The notes below the pieces were generated by a model. That model did not search any database. It saw only the letters and a program-made list of their open reading frames with translations, and was not told where the DNA came from. Below, piece after piece: positions 37,283-47,188 of a DNA stretch of 64,000 nucleotides (positions are counted from its first letter, which is position 1; each line of letters begins with the position of its first letter). Origin of the DNA: UBA7359 sp963976795 (GTDB taxonomy: Bacteria > Pseudomonadota > Gammaproteobacteria > Eutrophobiales > Eutrophobiaceae). The stretch is taken from NCBI GenBank assembly GCA_963976795.1, contig CAXBLT010000010.1, positions 1 through 64,000 on the forward strand, read 5' to 3'. Made by a program: the position numbers and the translations under genes.

Positions 37283-38509
37283 ATGTCTACAATGAAGATT
37301 AATTATAAATATCTTTTCCTTATATTATTATGTTTTGGCAATTTTTCCATGTCAGTAAACGCTGGCGACCTCCTTTCAAAAGCTACTTCTGATCAAGGGC
37401 TGACAACGCACTCTGAAAGCCTGCTTCTCAACGCGGTAGAAAACATCAATAACAATCATACGGAACAAGCAATAATAGATTTGCGCCAGTTGATAAAGGT
37501 CAATCCGGACTTTAAGGCGGCACAACTGATGTATGCAGATCTAATGTTAGCTCGCTCTCAAGTAATCACGGATTTTGGCAATATCCCGAATGCTTCTTTT
37601 GAACGCATCACGGCTTTACGAGATGAAGTTCAGGCACGCTGGCGCAACCATACATCACCCGTTGATAGAAATAAGATCCCGTCTTCATTAATACAGTTGG
37701 CGAGCAAGCAAGATCATGTCATTGTTGTAGATTCTTCACGTTCACGTTTATTTTTATTCAAGAACCAAAAAGGGTCGCCAACTTTAATAAAAGATTTTTA
37801 CGTTACTATTGGTAAGAATGGCACTGGTAAAGATGTTGAAGGTGATCAGAGAACGCCAGTCGGTGTATATTTTGTTACCGGATTTATTAACCCGGATGAA
37901 TTACCAGACCTCTATGGAGACGGTGCTTTTCCTATTAATTACCCCAACGCCTGGGACCAACGCCATGGCCGTACAGGTTATGGGATCTGGTTACATGGAA
38001 CGCCTAGCAGGACTTACAGTCGGCCACCCAGAGATAGCAATGGTTGTGTAATAGTGAGCAATCAAGACCTAAATGTTTTAATGCCTTTTGTGAAAAAAGG
38101 AGATACGCCCGTCATTATTGCGGAATCGATTGATTGGGTCTCGAAGCAAGAATGGGAGAGTCGTCGTGGTAATTATGAAATGTTTGTTGAGACATGGCGC
38201 AAGGATTGGGAAAGTCGAGATGTGAATTTATACCTTCGTCATTATTCAAAAGAATACTCAGGTTTGGGTAAGGATTATAATTCATGGGTTGAATATAAGC
38301 GCAGGGTTAACCCATCAAAAAAATTCATTAAGGTTAATTTAACTAACCGCAGTATGTTTCTTTACCCGGGCGAAGCCCAGTTAATGGTTGTCACCTTTGT
38401 TCAGGATTATAGCAGCGATAACTTTCGTAGAAAGTTTACTAAACGTCAATATTGGCGCATGGAAGACGATGGGCAGTGGCGAATTGTTTATGAAGGGGCC
38501 GCATCCTGA
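37283..38509 (+). CDS. L,D-transpeptidase (YkuD) with Cds6-like C-terminal domain
   Basis: The start was placed at ATG 37283, since a GTG three bases earlier is a weaker choice. A signal peptide and a helical repeat region precede the YkuD fold: GIWLHGTPS and RDSNGCVIVSNQDL give the HG...S(x)GC catalytic His and Cys. The C-terminal NTF2-like domain (WRKDWESRDVNLYLRHYSKE) matches the previous gene. L,D-transpeptidases cross-link peptidoglycan or attach lipoproteins. Its 3' end overlaps the convergent peptidase gene by 22 nt. Confidence 0.9.
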   Translation: MSTMKINYKYLFLILLCFGNFSMSVNAGDLLSKATSDQGLTTHSESLLLNAVENINNNHTEQAIIDLRQLIKVNPDFKAAQLMYADLMLARSQVITDFGNIPNASFERITALRDEVQARWRNHTSPVDRNKIPSSLIQLASKQDHVIVVDSSRSRLFLFKNQKGSPTLIKDFYVTIGKNGTGKDVEGDQRTPVGVYFVTGFINPDELPDLYGDGAFPINYPNAWDQRHGRTGYGIWLHGTPSRTYSRPPRDSNGCVIVSNQDLNVLMPFVKKGDTPVIIAESIDWVSKQEWESRRGNYEMFVETWRKDWESRDVNLYLRHYSKEYSGLGKDYNSWVEYKRRVNPSKKFIKVNLTNRSMFLYPGEAQLMVVTFVQDYSSDNFRRKFTKRQYWRMEDDGQWRIVYEGAAS

Positions 38510-39378
38510 TTCTTTCCAAGTGATTCAATGTATGCTTCTTCGGTAATATTATCAGTTAACCATTTCACCATATCGCGCCAAATACTACTTATCTCCTTAT
38601 TCGTCGGCATAATGCCAGCATAAGGAAGTTCAATCGTCACAACAGGTATTTCTCGTTGAATGCCTGCATAATTGCCTAAAGAGCCAGGGTAAGTTCCTAG
38701 TAAATTAAGATAGAGACGGCCTAGTTTATAAGGACCATTACGTGGGCCGTCGTAGTCAACGATTCCATGTGGCGCGTGTACAGCAACAATAACGTCTGGG
38801 TTATATTCATTGATGTATTCAACTAGCCAACTGGATTCTGGCTCACTTAAAGGGCCTTTCCCAGGATAACGTCTTGGATTCTTGTGTGTTTTATCAATCC
38901 AGTACTTAAGCGCAGTGTTTTCCCAGTCTTCCATTGGGAAGTTGCGATTCAGGTCGACGTCATTATCATTCATGCGTTGGGATTTTTTTCGTAACAAACC
39001 ATCCGGGTTTAATACGGGTATAATTTGCCAATGGAATAGGCCTGAATGGTGATCATTTAATATTCTCATCCATTTAAAAACAATGCTGACAGATGAGTAT
39101 TCATCACCATGAATGCCGCCAATCAAGAGGACTTTGCCAAGTGGCGAACGCCTTTCAAGAGGCGGGTATTCCTTTATGAGTATCGGAGCATTTTTAACGG
39201 TTCGTCCAGAAGTGGCGCTAAGGTTTATGTCCAGACAATCCTTTACGCCTACGCTGCCCAGTTTTTGGCCAATCCGTTTACATTCTTGTTTAACAAGATC
39301 CTGAGTATTTTCAGCGAGGACAGGTGTGGATGGCAGTAAAATAAAAAGAATTATTGTTATTACAGTTTTAGTCATCAT
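38488..39378 (-). CDS. M14-family zinc carboxypeptidase / murein peptide amidase-like
   Basis: Start at 39378, where ATGATG follows the ubiA stop with overlap; a longer frame further upstream is inside ubiA. The roughly 296-residue product has a signal peptide, then LLIGGIHGDEYSSVS (HxxE zinc motif), DVDLNRNFPMEDW (substrate Arg), VAVHAPHGIVDYDG (His) and VTIELPYAG (catalytic Glu). MpaA-type enzymes trim murein peptides, but this one is exported, so it may act in the periplasm. Confidence 0.85.
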   Translation of the reverse strand: MMTKTVITIILFILLPSTPVLAENTQDLVKQECKRIGQKLGSVGVKDCLDINLSATSGRTVKNAPILIKEYPPLERRSPLGKVLLIGGIHGDEYSSVSIVFKWMRILNDHHSGLFHWQIIPVLNPDGLLRKKSQRMNDNDVDLNRNFPMEDWENTALKYWIDKTHKNPRRYPGKGPLSEPESSWLVEYINEYNPDVIVAVHAPHGIVDYDGPRNGPYKLGRLYLNLLGTYPGSLGNYAGIQREIPVVTIELPYAGIMPTNKEISSIWRDMVKWLTDNITEEAYIESLGKNQDAAPS

Positions 39379-40355
39379 GTTGCTAAAAGATAGTCCAGAA
39401 ATATTCCCACGAAAATAATAAGGCCAACCCAGTTGTTGTTTAAAAAAGCACGCATACATTGTTCAGGTTCTCTGTCCCAGATTAAACGCAACTGGTGTAG
39501 AAAGAAACAAGCCGCAATACCAAGGCTAACGAAATAATAAACGCCAAGCTGTAATTGTCTTCCTGTTGCTATCAGCGTTATTAATACCAGTGCCTGAATA
39601 ATAGCGATAATAACCCGGTCTGCATCATCAAACAAAATCGCAGTCGATTTAACCCCTGCTTTCAGGTCATCCTCTCGGTCTACCATTGCATACATCGTAT
39701 CATAGACAACCGACCAGAGAATATTGGCGACAAGTAATAACCATGCAATTTGTGGCACAGCATTAGTTTGCGCTGCGAAAGCCATAGGGATGGACCAGCC
39801 GAACGTTAGTCCCAGGAAAAACTGAGGTAGATAGGTGTACCGTTTCATGAATGGATAGACCCCGGCAAGTATTACCGCAATCAGTGCTAGCTGTATCGTC
39901 AGTTCATTCATTGTTAAAACAAGCAGAAAAGCTATAAAAAACAGACTGCTGGCAACTAATAATGCTTCGAGAGAAGAGACGGATCCTGTGGCTAATGGCC
40001 GCGTTCGAGTTCGGGTAACTAGAGGGTCAAAACGTCTATCTGCAATATCATTGAGCACACAACCGGCAGAACGCATAAAAAATACACCGAAGACAAAAAC
40101 GATAAAAACATCCATATTTGGAAAACCCTCGGCTGCAATCCACAAGCCCCATAATGTTGGCCATAGTAATAAGAGAATTCCAATAGGCCGGTTGAGTCTG
40201 ATGAGCAAGGCGTATTGATGTAATCGTTCACGGATAAACGGCCAGTTATCTTTAATTGTACTTAATGTCTTTTCAGTAAAAATAACAATCTTGCCCCGGA
40301 GTTTATGGGACATTAATAGTGCTTTGTTTAGGCTGTTTTTCAGTCTCGGGTGCAT
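39375..40355 (-). CDS. ubiA: 4-hydroxybenzoate polyprenyltransferase
   Basis: A 326-residue polytopic membrane enzyme of ubiquinone synthesis. RLNRPIGILLLLWPTLWGLW, NDIADRRFDPLVTRTRTRPL (the NDxxDxxxD site) and DTMYAMVDREDDLKAG (the second Asp site) are all intact. About 35 residues more than E. coli UbiA lie at the N terminus, so a later ATG (about 40313) is possible. It overlaps the ubiC end by 16 nt. Confidence 0.93.
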   Translation of the reverse strand: MHPRLKNSLNKALLMSHKLRGKIVIFTEKTLSTIKDNWPFIRERLHQYALLIRLNRPIGILLLLWPTLWGLWIAAEGFPNMDVFIVFVFGVFFMRSAGCVLNDIADRRFDPLVTRTRTRPLATGSVSSLEALLVASSLFFIAFLLVLTMNELTIQLALIAVILAGVYPFMKRYTYLPQFFLGLTFGWSIPMAFAAQTNAVPQIAWLLLVANILWSVVYDTMYAMVDREDDLKAGVKSTAILFDDADRVIIAIIQALVLITLIATGRQLQLGVYYFVSLGIAACFFLHQLRLIWDREPEQCMRAFLNNNWVGLIIFVGIFLDYLLAT

Positions 40356-40885
40356 TCCAGGATTGCCGGTAAGAATACTTCGGTAACAAGTAATGGTTTA
40401 TTGTTAACATAAAAGAGTGATTGCCTGCCCCATAGGTCAGAGCTTATATCTGTATCTTTAGATGCTTGTTTATGAAGTTCGGAGTGTGAAGAAATACTCG
40501 CATACCTCATGTTAGTTCGATACGTCGTGTTGTCATTAAATAAAATATTGCCTAAAGGTTTTGTTCCTAGACGCATCAATTTTTGGCTTTCCCCTTTCAA
40601 GGTTGTCCGTGGAATTATCGTTCTAGCATAAACAATTCTTTGTTTGTCGCATTTTAACCATGATTCCCTGATAAATGTAATCTTACGACTGTAGGATGAT
40701 AGTAAATAGCTCTCATCTGGCATTGGATAGCACCAAGATTCATTTATTAGTTCAATATGAAAAGAGCCTCTACATCGTTGTTGTATATAGTAAGACAACG
40801 AGCCATTTTGGAATAAAAATGGGTTTAGTCGTTTATCACGAAGCGCTAGGCGAGCGATCACTTTATTTTTCCAGCGTGGTTTCAA
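40340..40885 (-). CDS. ubiC: Chorismate lyase
   Basis: A 181-residue cytoplasmic enzyme making 4-hydroxybenzoate from chorismate. RESWLKCDKQRIVYARTIIP, LGTKPLGNILF and ARTIIPRTTL are the UbiC motifs with the conserved Arg residues that hold the product. Upstream and overlapping ubiA, the usual pair. Confidence 0.85.
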   Translation of the reverse strand: MKPRWKNKVIARLALRDKRLNPFLFQNGSLSYYIQQRCRGSFHIELINESWCYPMPDESYLLSSYSRKITFIRESWLKCDKQRIVYARTIIPRTTLKGESQKLMRLGTKPLGNILFNDNTTYRTNMRYASISSHSELHKQASKDTDISSDLWGRQSLFYVNNKPLLVTEVFLPAILECTRD

Positions 40886-40904
40886 TTATTATTATCCTTA
40901 CACA

Positions 40905-43001
40905 TTAAACGTTACTGTATTCGAGGCTTTTTCCTAACCAGCGATGGATTAATAATTTTACCTTGTCAGGATGCCGGGTGAGTAATGTTTTTGCCGTGTT
41001 TTGAATTTCAGGAAGTAAGTGAGCATCACGCAGCAAATCAGCAACACGCATTTCTGGCATGCCTGCCTGTCGAGTACCCAGGACTTCGCCCGGGCCTCTT
41101 AATTCAAGATCTTTTTCTGCTATAAGAAAGCCATCGCTACTAGTCCGCATAATTTCGAGCCTTTGTTTGGCTAGATCTCCCAGTGGTGCCTGATACATTA
41201 ATACACAGTCGCTTTTAATTTCGCCGCGACCGATGCGCCCACGCAACTGATGCAACTGAGATAGACCGAAACGTTCCGCGTTATCTATAATCATTAAACT
41301 TGCATTAGGAACATCTACACCGACTTCAATCACTGTTGTCGCAACCAGTAGTTTAATCCTGTCATCCTTAAAGTCTTGCATTACGGCTTCTTTCTCATTT
41401 GCTTTCATGCGGCCATGGATTAGACCTACTTTTATTGAAGTTAATCTCTCGGTCAGTTTTTCTGCTGTTTCAATTGCAGTTTCGCATTGCAGGCTTTCCG
41501 ACTCTTCGATTAAGGTGCATACCCAATAAACCTGACGACCTTCTGCGCAGATGTGTTTGATGCGTTCTATAATATCTTCACGTCGCTCATTTGAAATGAC
41601 GCTCGTGTTTATAGTCTTTCTGTTGGGCGGAAGCTCATCTATAACAGTATGATCAAGATCAGCATAAGCTGTCATGGTTAAAGTCCGAGGAATGGGCGTT
41701 GCTGTCATGATCAATTGATGTGGATATTTATCATATTGTTGCCCTTTTTCCAACAAAGCGAGCCGTTGATGTACCCCAAAACGATGTTGTTCATCAATGA
41801 TTATCAAGCCTAGTTTTGCAAAGCTTACTGACTCCTGGAATAGGGCGTGTGTGCCAATAGCAACGACTGGTGTTTGATCTAGTAATCGCGACTCGACATC
41901 AATCCGAATAGACTTTTTTAGTTTCCCGGTTAAAAAAACCACATCTATACCTAATGGTTCTAACCAACACAAAAAATTATTATAGTGTTGTTCAGCAAGC
42001 AGTTCAGTCGGTGCCATAATCGCCACTTGATATCCAGCTTCTATCGATTGTAACGCGGCTAATGCAGCAACCACGGTCTTACCTGAGCCCACATCACCTT
42101 GTATCAACCTAAGCATTGCTACATTCTTATTTAAATCAGACTCGATGGTTTTATATGCTTGTGTTTGAGCATTAGTTAATGTGAAGGGCAATCTTTTCAG
42201 GTATTCCGGGATAAGCTGTGTGCTTTGGTCAAAAGCAGGCGAGTGTTCTGATCTTAAATCATTACGTAGTTGTAGTAGGCTGAGCTGCTGGGCTAACAAT
42301 TCTTCAAAAGCAAGTCGTTGCTGCGCGGGGTGACGCCCTTCAATCAGGCTTTGAATATCAGCATCAGGTGGCGGACGATGCACGTAGTCCAGGGCATCAA
42401 TTAGCGTTGGCAGATCCTGTTTTGCCAGTATTTCCTCGGGTAATAATTCAGTTAGATTGTTTTTGTCATTATTCAGGGTGATTAAAGCTTGTTCGCTAAG
42501 TTTACGCATACGAGCTTGTTGTAAACCCTCCGTACTTGGATAGACAGCAGTCAATTGTTCCTCTAGTTCATCATCTTGAGCATCATTAAGTACTCGATAT
42601 TCCGGATGAATTATTTCTAATGAGCCTGGGCCACGTCGAACTTGTCCATAACAGCGTATCGATAGGCCGCGTTGCAGCCCTTGTTCTTGTGCCTTGGAAA
42701 AGTAAAAGAAACGTAAAATTATTGCACCGCTACCGTCACTGATTCTACATAATAACGATCGTCGTTTTCCATATCGAACCTGTGTGAGTTCAATTTCTCC
42801 CTGGATGTAGGAATTATGTCCATAACGTAGTGAGCCGATAGGTGTTAAATGAGTTCGATCGATATAACGGCTGGGCAAATGAAATAATAAGTCCTGTATA
42901 ATGTTTATACCAATACGTTCCAGTTTTTCTTGCAAGCGAATTCCTACACCATTTAATACGGTAACTGGATCTGATAGGGAATGTTGTTTTTGAATTGTCA
43001 A
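40905..43001 (-). CDS. recG: ATP-dependent DNA helicase RecG
   Basis: A 698-residue branched-DNA helicase. The N-terminal OB wedge domain (GSLRYGHNSYIQGEIELTQV) binds junctions. GDVGSGKTVVAALAAL is Walker A and IIDEQHRFGVHQR Walker B, followed by MTATPIPRTLTMT and QLRGRIGRG. Length and order (upstream of ubiC, downstream of ridA/spoT) are gammaproteobacterial. Confidence 0.96.
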   Translation of the reverse strand: MTIQKQHSLSDPVTVLNGVGIRLQEKLERIGINIIQDLLFHLPSRYIDRTHLTPIGSLRYGHNSYIQGEIELTQVRYGKRRSLLCRISDGSGAIILRFFYFSKAQEQGLQRGLSIRCYGQVRRGPGSLEIIHPEYRVLNDAQDDELEEQLTAVYPSTEGLQQARMRKLSEQALITLNNDKNNLTELLPEEILAKQDLPTLIDALDYVHRPPPDADIQSLIEGRHPAQQRLAFEELLAQQLSLLQLRNDLRSEHSPAFDQSTQLIPEYLKRLPFTLTNAQTQAYKTIESDLNKNVAMLRLIQGDVGSGKTVVAALAALQSIEAGYQVAIMAPTELLAEQHYNNFLCWLEPLGIDVVFLTGKLKKSIRIDVESRLLDQTPVVAIGTHALFQESVSFAKLGLIIIDEQHRFGVHQRLALLEKGQQYDKYPHQLIMTATPIPRTLTMTAYADLDHTVIDELPPNRKTINTSVISNERREDIIERIKHICAEGRQVYWVCTLIEESESLQCETAIETAEKLTERLTSIKVGLIHGRMKANEKEAVMQDFKDDRIKLLVATTVIEVGVDVPNASLMIIDNAERFGLSQLHQLRGRIGRGEIKSDCVLMYQAPLGDLAKQRLEIMRTSSDGFLIAEKDLELRGPGEVLGTRQAGMPEMRVADLLRDAHLLPEIQNTAKTLLTRHPDKVKLLIHRWLGKSLEYSNV

Positions 43002-43063
43002 AGCCCTGAAGTATGGCAGTATGATCTGGGAATATGCGTTTAGATATGTCCTTTTTATTGCAG

Positions 43064-43444
43064 TTAGAGCGTTATTATGGCATCCATTTCCACCAGAGAT
43101 CCTTTTGGTAAGCTGGCAACGCCGACAGCGGCACGCGCAGGATAAGGTTCAGAAAAATATTCAGCCATTACTTCATTGACCAAAGGAAAGTGTGATAAAT
43201 CGGTAAGAAATATATTTAATTTGCTGACGTCTGCCAGTGTGCCTCCAGCTGCTTTTGCGACGGCAGTCAGGTTATCAAAGACACGTGTAATTTGGATGCG
43301 CATGTCTCCCTCAATTAATTCCATGGTTTCAGGTACTAATGGAATTTGCCCAGATAGGTAAACAGTATTGCCAACTTTCACTGCTTGTGAATAAGTGCCA
43401 ATTGCTTGAGGTGCGTCTTTAGTAGATATTATTTCCCGTTGCAT
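43064..43444 (-). CDS. ridA: RidA-family enamine/imine deaminase
   Basis: A 126-residue protein: STKDAPQAIGTYSQAVKVGN, GQIPLVPETMEL and the conserved PARAAVGVASLPKGSLVEM with Arg for the substrate carboxylate. RidA removes reactive 2-aminoacrylate. It lies between spoT and recG. Confidence 0.93.
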   Translation of the reverse strand: MQREIISTKDAPQAIGTYSQAVKVGNTVYLSGQIPLVPETMELIEGDMRIQITRVFDNLTAVAKAAGGTLADVSKLNIFLTDLSHFPLVNEVMAEYFSEPYPARAAVGVASLPKGSLVEMDAIITL

Positions 43445-43474
43445 TATTGTCCCCCTGTGTAATGTTCATGTTTA

Positions 43475-45622
43475 TCAAACACGAGTGATATGTGAAACAC
43501 TTTTAATCGCCTTGATCTTCCTGATTACATTCGCTAAATGAATTCTGTCTTTTACATCAATAATAAATCTTTGATCTGCATAGCGGTCGTCGCGCTCCAT
43601 CATTTCTACCTTCTCAATATTTGCCCCTGCATCAGCAATAGTAGCGGCAACATTTGCCAGCACGCCTCGCTGGTTACTGGAGTTTAAGCGAATCATAACC
43701 TGAAATTCACGATCTATATTTGCTTCCCACTCAACCTGAACCCATTTTTCTTGATGGTTTCGATATTCAGCAATGTTTTTACAGGTTTGTCTGTGTATAA
43801 CGATACCGCGCCCTGATGTAACAAAGCCATGAATTGGATCTCCCGGTATTGGATAACAACATTTTGGAAAATTAACTACCAAACCCTCAGTCCCTTTTAT
43901 AGATAAGGGGTTGGTTTCATTTGGCGAGATATTTTTATTTTCTAATAAAGTCAGTTTTTCAATTGCGACGACTTGTCTGGCAAATAACGGCGCCATCTTA
44001 TTACCTAGTCCAATTTCTTGAAATAAAAGATCAACATGATCTAGGTGGTTGTCAGTCAGCAGTAAGCTCATATCTTTTTCACTGATATCTTGATAACTAA
44101 TACCGAAGGGTTCTAATTCCCGATTTAACAGACGTTTTCCTAATGCAATTGCTTCATCATTCTGAAGGTTTTTCAGGAAGTGTCTAATTTGGGTTCTGGC
44201 CCTGACGGTTGCTACAAAGTTCAGCCAGGCCGGATTGGGTCTTCCGCTTTTTGCGGTAATGACTTCAACAGTTTTTCCGCTGGTTAAAAGTGTGCTGAGT
44301 GGCACCAATTTCCTGTTAATCCTGGCACCTACACAACGGTTACCAATATCAGTGTGGATGGCGTAAGCAAAATCTACAGCGGTTGAACCGCTAGGCAACT
44401 CCATGATTTTACCTTTTGGTGTAAAGACATAAACATCATCAGGAAATAAATCTACCTTTACATTTTCGAAAAATTCTTCCGGATTACCTGCCGTTTTATT
44501 CATTTCAACAATATTTCGAAGCCATTCTCTTGCGCGACGGTGAACATTACTTCGATCATTATCGACTCGAGCAGGGGTCTTGGACTTACCTTCTGCCTTA
44601 TAGAGCCAGTGTGCAGCTATTCCTACTTCAGCAACGTCGTTCATGTCCTTAGAGCGGATCTGTATCTCAATCGGCACGCCATAAGGTCCAAACAAGACAG
44701 TATGCAATGATTGATAACCATTGGTTTTCGGGATCGCTATATAGTCCTTAAATTTCCCCGGGACAGGTTTGTACAAATTATGCACGGTGCCTAATGTACG
44801 GTAGCAAGTATCAACAGTATCCACGATTAAGCGAAAGGCATAGACATCAAAAATATCAGAGAAGGATAAATTCTGTTCTCGCATTTTCAGATAGATCCCG
44901 TAGAGGTGTTTTTCTCGACCTAAGATTTGTCCCGGAAGCTTTTCCTGACGCATGCGGCGTTTCAATGCAGTACGAATTTTAGTGATAATCTCCTTGCGAT
45001 GACCACGAGCCTTATTAATTTGTTCATTAAGAATTCTGTAGCGCATCGGATACATGACGGCAAAACCCAGTTCTTCCAGTTCCAGGCGAATTGAATTAAG
45101 GCCGAGCCTTAATGCGATAGGCGCATAAATATCAAGTGTCTCACGGGCAATGCGCCGTCGTTTTTCCGGTTTTAACGATTCCAATGTGCGCATGTTATGT
45201 AGCCGATCGGCGAGTTTAACCAGAATGACGCGGATATCATTGCTCATGGCCATTAACATTTTACGAAAGTTATTTGCCTGAGCCTCTGCAGTACTTTCAA
45301 ATTTAATTTTGTCTAGTTTACTGACGCCATCAACTATTTCCGTAACACCTTTGCCAAATTTGCGTTGTAGTTTTGCTTTAGCGATAGGGGTATCTTCAAT
45401 GACATCATGCAGGATAGCCGCCATGATGGTTTGATGATCCATATGCATCTCACCGAGGATGCGAGCGACTTCCAGAGGATGATTAATATAGGGTTCACCA
45501 CTTACGCGTTTTTGGCCCTCATGCGCTTTGGCGCTAAAATAATAGGCGCGTTGCACTTTGAAGACCTGATCTGGTTGTAGATAGGTGCCTATAAGCTTAC
45601 TAAGGTCATTAATTGTATACAC
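43475..45622 (-). CDS. spoT: Bifunctional (p)ppGpp synthetase/hydrolase
   Basis: A 715-residue RelA/SpoT enzyme. The HD hydrolase (HPLEVARILGEMHMDHQTIM, then ILHDVIEDT), synthetase (IAIPKTNGYQSLHTVLFGP), TGS (VYVFTPKGKIMELPSGSTAV) and C-terminal ACT (RGVLANVAATIADAGANIEK) follow in order. The intact HD motif shows a hydrolase-active SpoT type. Downstream of rpoZ and gmk, the standard cluster. Confidence 0.95.
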   Translation of the reverse strand: MYTINDLSKLIGTYLQPDQVFKVQRAYYFSAKAHEGQKRVSGEPYINHPLEVARILGEMHMDHQTIMAAILHDVIEDTPIAKAKLQRKFGKGVTEIVDGVSKLDKIKFESTAEAQANNFRKMLMAMSNDIRVILVKLADRLHNMRTLESLKPEKRRRIARETLDIYAPIALRLGLNSIRLELEELGFAVMYPMRYRILNEQINKARGHRKEIITKIRTALKRRMRQEKLPGQILGREKHLYGIYLKMREQNLSFSDIFDVYAFRLIVDTVDTCYRTLGTVHNLYKPVPGKFKDYIAIPKTNGYQSLHTVLFGPYGVPIEIQIRSKDMNDVAEVGIAAHWLYKAEGKSKTPARVDNDRSNVHRRAREWLRNIVEMNKTAGNPEEFFENVKVDLFPDDVYVFTPKGKIMELPSGSTAVDFAYAIHTDIGNRCVGARINRKLVPLSTLLTSGKTVEVITAKSGRPNPAWLNFVATVRARTQIRHFLKNLQNDEAIALGKRLLNRELEPFGISYQDISEKDMSLLLTDNHLDHVDLLFQEIGLGNKMAPLFARQVVAIEKLTLLENKNISPNETNPLSIKGTEGLVVNFPKCCYPIPGDPIHGFVTSGRGIVIHRQTCKNIAEYRNHQEKWVQVEWEANIDREFQVMIRLNSSNQRGVLANVAATIADAGANIEKVEMMERDDRYADQRFIIDVKDRIHLANVIRKIKAIKSVSHITRV

Positions 45623-45736
45623 GGCTATAATTTAACAGTGATGGTAATTAAATGTACGGTCTTGCGTACGGGAACTGTATGATACAACAGCAGAAAGACG
45701 CATGCTGCGCCTTTCTGTTAGGGAGAGTGTCAGGGG

Positions 45737-45997
45737 TTATTCAGCAGAAGGGATATTGAAATCGGATTCAGTGAATTCGTCTTCTGTTTCAAATTTATTG
45801 ATTGTGTCGATATTCTCATTATTGATCAGATTCTCAGCTATTTCGCGTAAGGCAATAACGGTAGGCTTGTCATTTTCTGCAGGGACCAAGGGGTCTGCGC
45901 CCATGGCAATTTGTCGCGCGCGTTTGCTAGCTAACAAAACCAGATCGTAGCGGTTTACAACATTCTCTAAGCAGTCTTCAACGGTTAATCTGGCCAT
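45737..45997 (-). CDS. rpoZ: RNA polymerase omega subunit
   Basis: An 86-residue protein beginning MARLTVEDCLENVVNRYDLV, with ARQIAMGADPLV and KPTVIALREIA, all omega-subunit motifs. GAGGAA lies 6 nt upstream of the ATG. It chaperones beta-prime. Confidence 0.95.
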   Translation of the reverse strand: MARLTVEDCLENVVNRYDLVLLASKRARQIAMGADPLVPAENDKPTVIALREIAENLINNENIDTINKFETEDEFTESDFNIPSAE

Positions 45998-46086
45998 GGT
46001 GTTCCTCTTCTTTTCCTGTATAAAACTTTAAATTCTTTCCGGTTAAAAAATAACCAGTGTTTTGTGGGAGAGCTATTCTACTGAAT

Positions 46087-46716
46087 TCAATCCTTTTGTG
46101 CCATGATTTGACTGACAAAATCATCATAAAACGCTGATTGCCGACAGCTACCCAGGTTAGTGGTGGTAATAATGGCCTTGATATCGCTCAGAGCAGACTC
46201 AAAGTCATCATTAATGACAATGTAATCAAAGTCTTTGTAATGGGAAATTTCCGTACAAGCGGCGTTCATCCTTTGCTCGATAGTTTCCGCATCATCTTTT
46301 TGGCGTGAGATTAATCTATCGCGAAGCGTTGTATAGTCAGGTGGCAGAATAAAAATACTAACGCTATTACGCAATTGAGACTTTACTTGCAGCGCACCTT
46401 GCCAATCTATTTCAAGGATGAAGTTCCTGCCAGTAAGTGTTTCTTGCTCGACCCAGTCCTTTGGTGTGCCATAATAATTACCAAAGACCTTGGCATATTC
46501 AAGAAAGTAATTTTTCTTAATAAGATTTTTGAATTCACTCTCATTTATAAAGTTATATGCCTCTCCGTTCTTCTCTTCTGCCCTGGGTTGGCGAGTAGTA
46601 TATGAAATAGAAACATCAATATTATTATCCTCTGTAGTGAGCGATTTTATCAATGATGTCTTGCCTGCTCCAGAAGGTGCAGCAATAATAAATAAGGTGC
46701 CACTTTTATTTTTCAT
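46087..46716 (-). CDS. gmk: Guanylate kinase
   Basis: A 209-residue kinase: LFIIAAPSGAGKTSLIKSL holds the P-loop, SISYTTRQPRAEEKNGEAYN the GMP site. Cotranscribed with rpoZ and spoT. The common upstream neighbour yicC is absent; the genomic island begins instead. Confidence 0.95.
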   Translation of the reverse strand: MKNKSGTLFIIAAPSGAGKTSLIKSLTTEDNNIDVSISYTTRQPRAEEKNGEAYNFINESEFKNLIKKNYFLEYAKVFGNYYGTPKDWVEQETLTGRNFILEIDWQGALQVKSQLRNSVSIFILPPDYTTLRDRLISRQKDDAETIEQRMNAACTEISHYKDFDYIVINDDFESALSDIKAIITTTNLGSCRQSAFYDDFVSQIMAQKD

Positions 46717-47188
46717 AGATATACGACTATTCGATATTCTGGATTTGTTTAAGTATTAGGAAAATTATATCCATATAAATCAATTAGTAACATAGGATTA
46801 TATTTTTTATTTTCTAATTCTGTCACCAATTCTGTCACCAAATGAATGTAGGTTGTTCTGAGTGTTTATATATTGTTGCAATTTATCTACAATTGTAAGC
46901 AATTTTATTATCCAACATCCTACCAAACTTATTCCTTAAGTTTTCCGAATAGATCAAATAATAGAGTATTGATATATTCACTTTAAAACCCCAGTCAAAT
47001 CAGGCAAAGTAAATCCATAGGGAACAATAATAATCAGGAACTGAGTTTGGGAAGACTTCGGGATATGGTTAAAAAAGTCAGTCCACTAAAAGATAAGCCG
47101 CTTCGTCTTACTGGATAATAATTATTAAAAACAGAAATCAAAGTAAACAATCAATTTTAGCTTCAGTATTCTCAGGTGACTTACATTA
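46717..47188. other. Gene-poor boundary between gmk and the genomic island
   Basis: A 472-nt stretch with no full gene. It holds a 12-bp tandem repeat (46817-46840) and, at 47010-47118, a short plus-strand frame reading LGRLRDMVKKVSPLKDKPLR before a double stop, which looks like the tail of a lost gene. AGGTGA just before 47189 is the CapV ribosome site. The high A+T marks the change from core to island DNA. Confidence 0.5.
46817..46840. repeat. 12-bp tandem repeat at island edge
   Basis: ATTCTGTCACCA is repeated twice head-to-tail. It lies 100 bp beyond gmk at the island boundary. It could be an attachment-site remnant; no matching copy was seen near the integrase. Confidence 0.35.
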
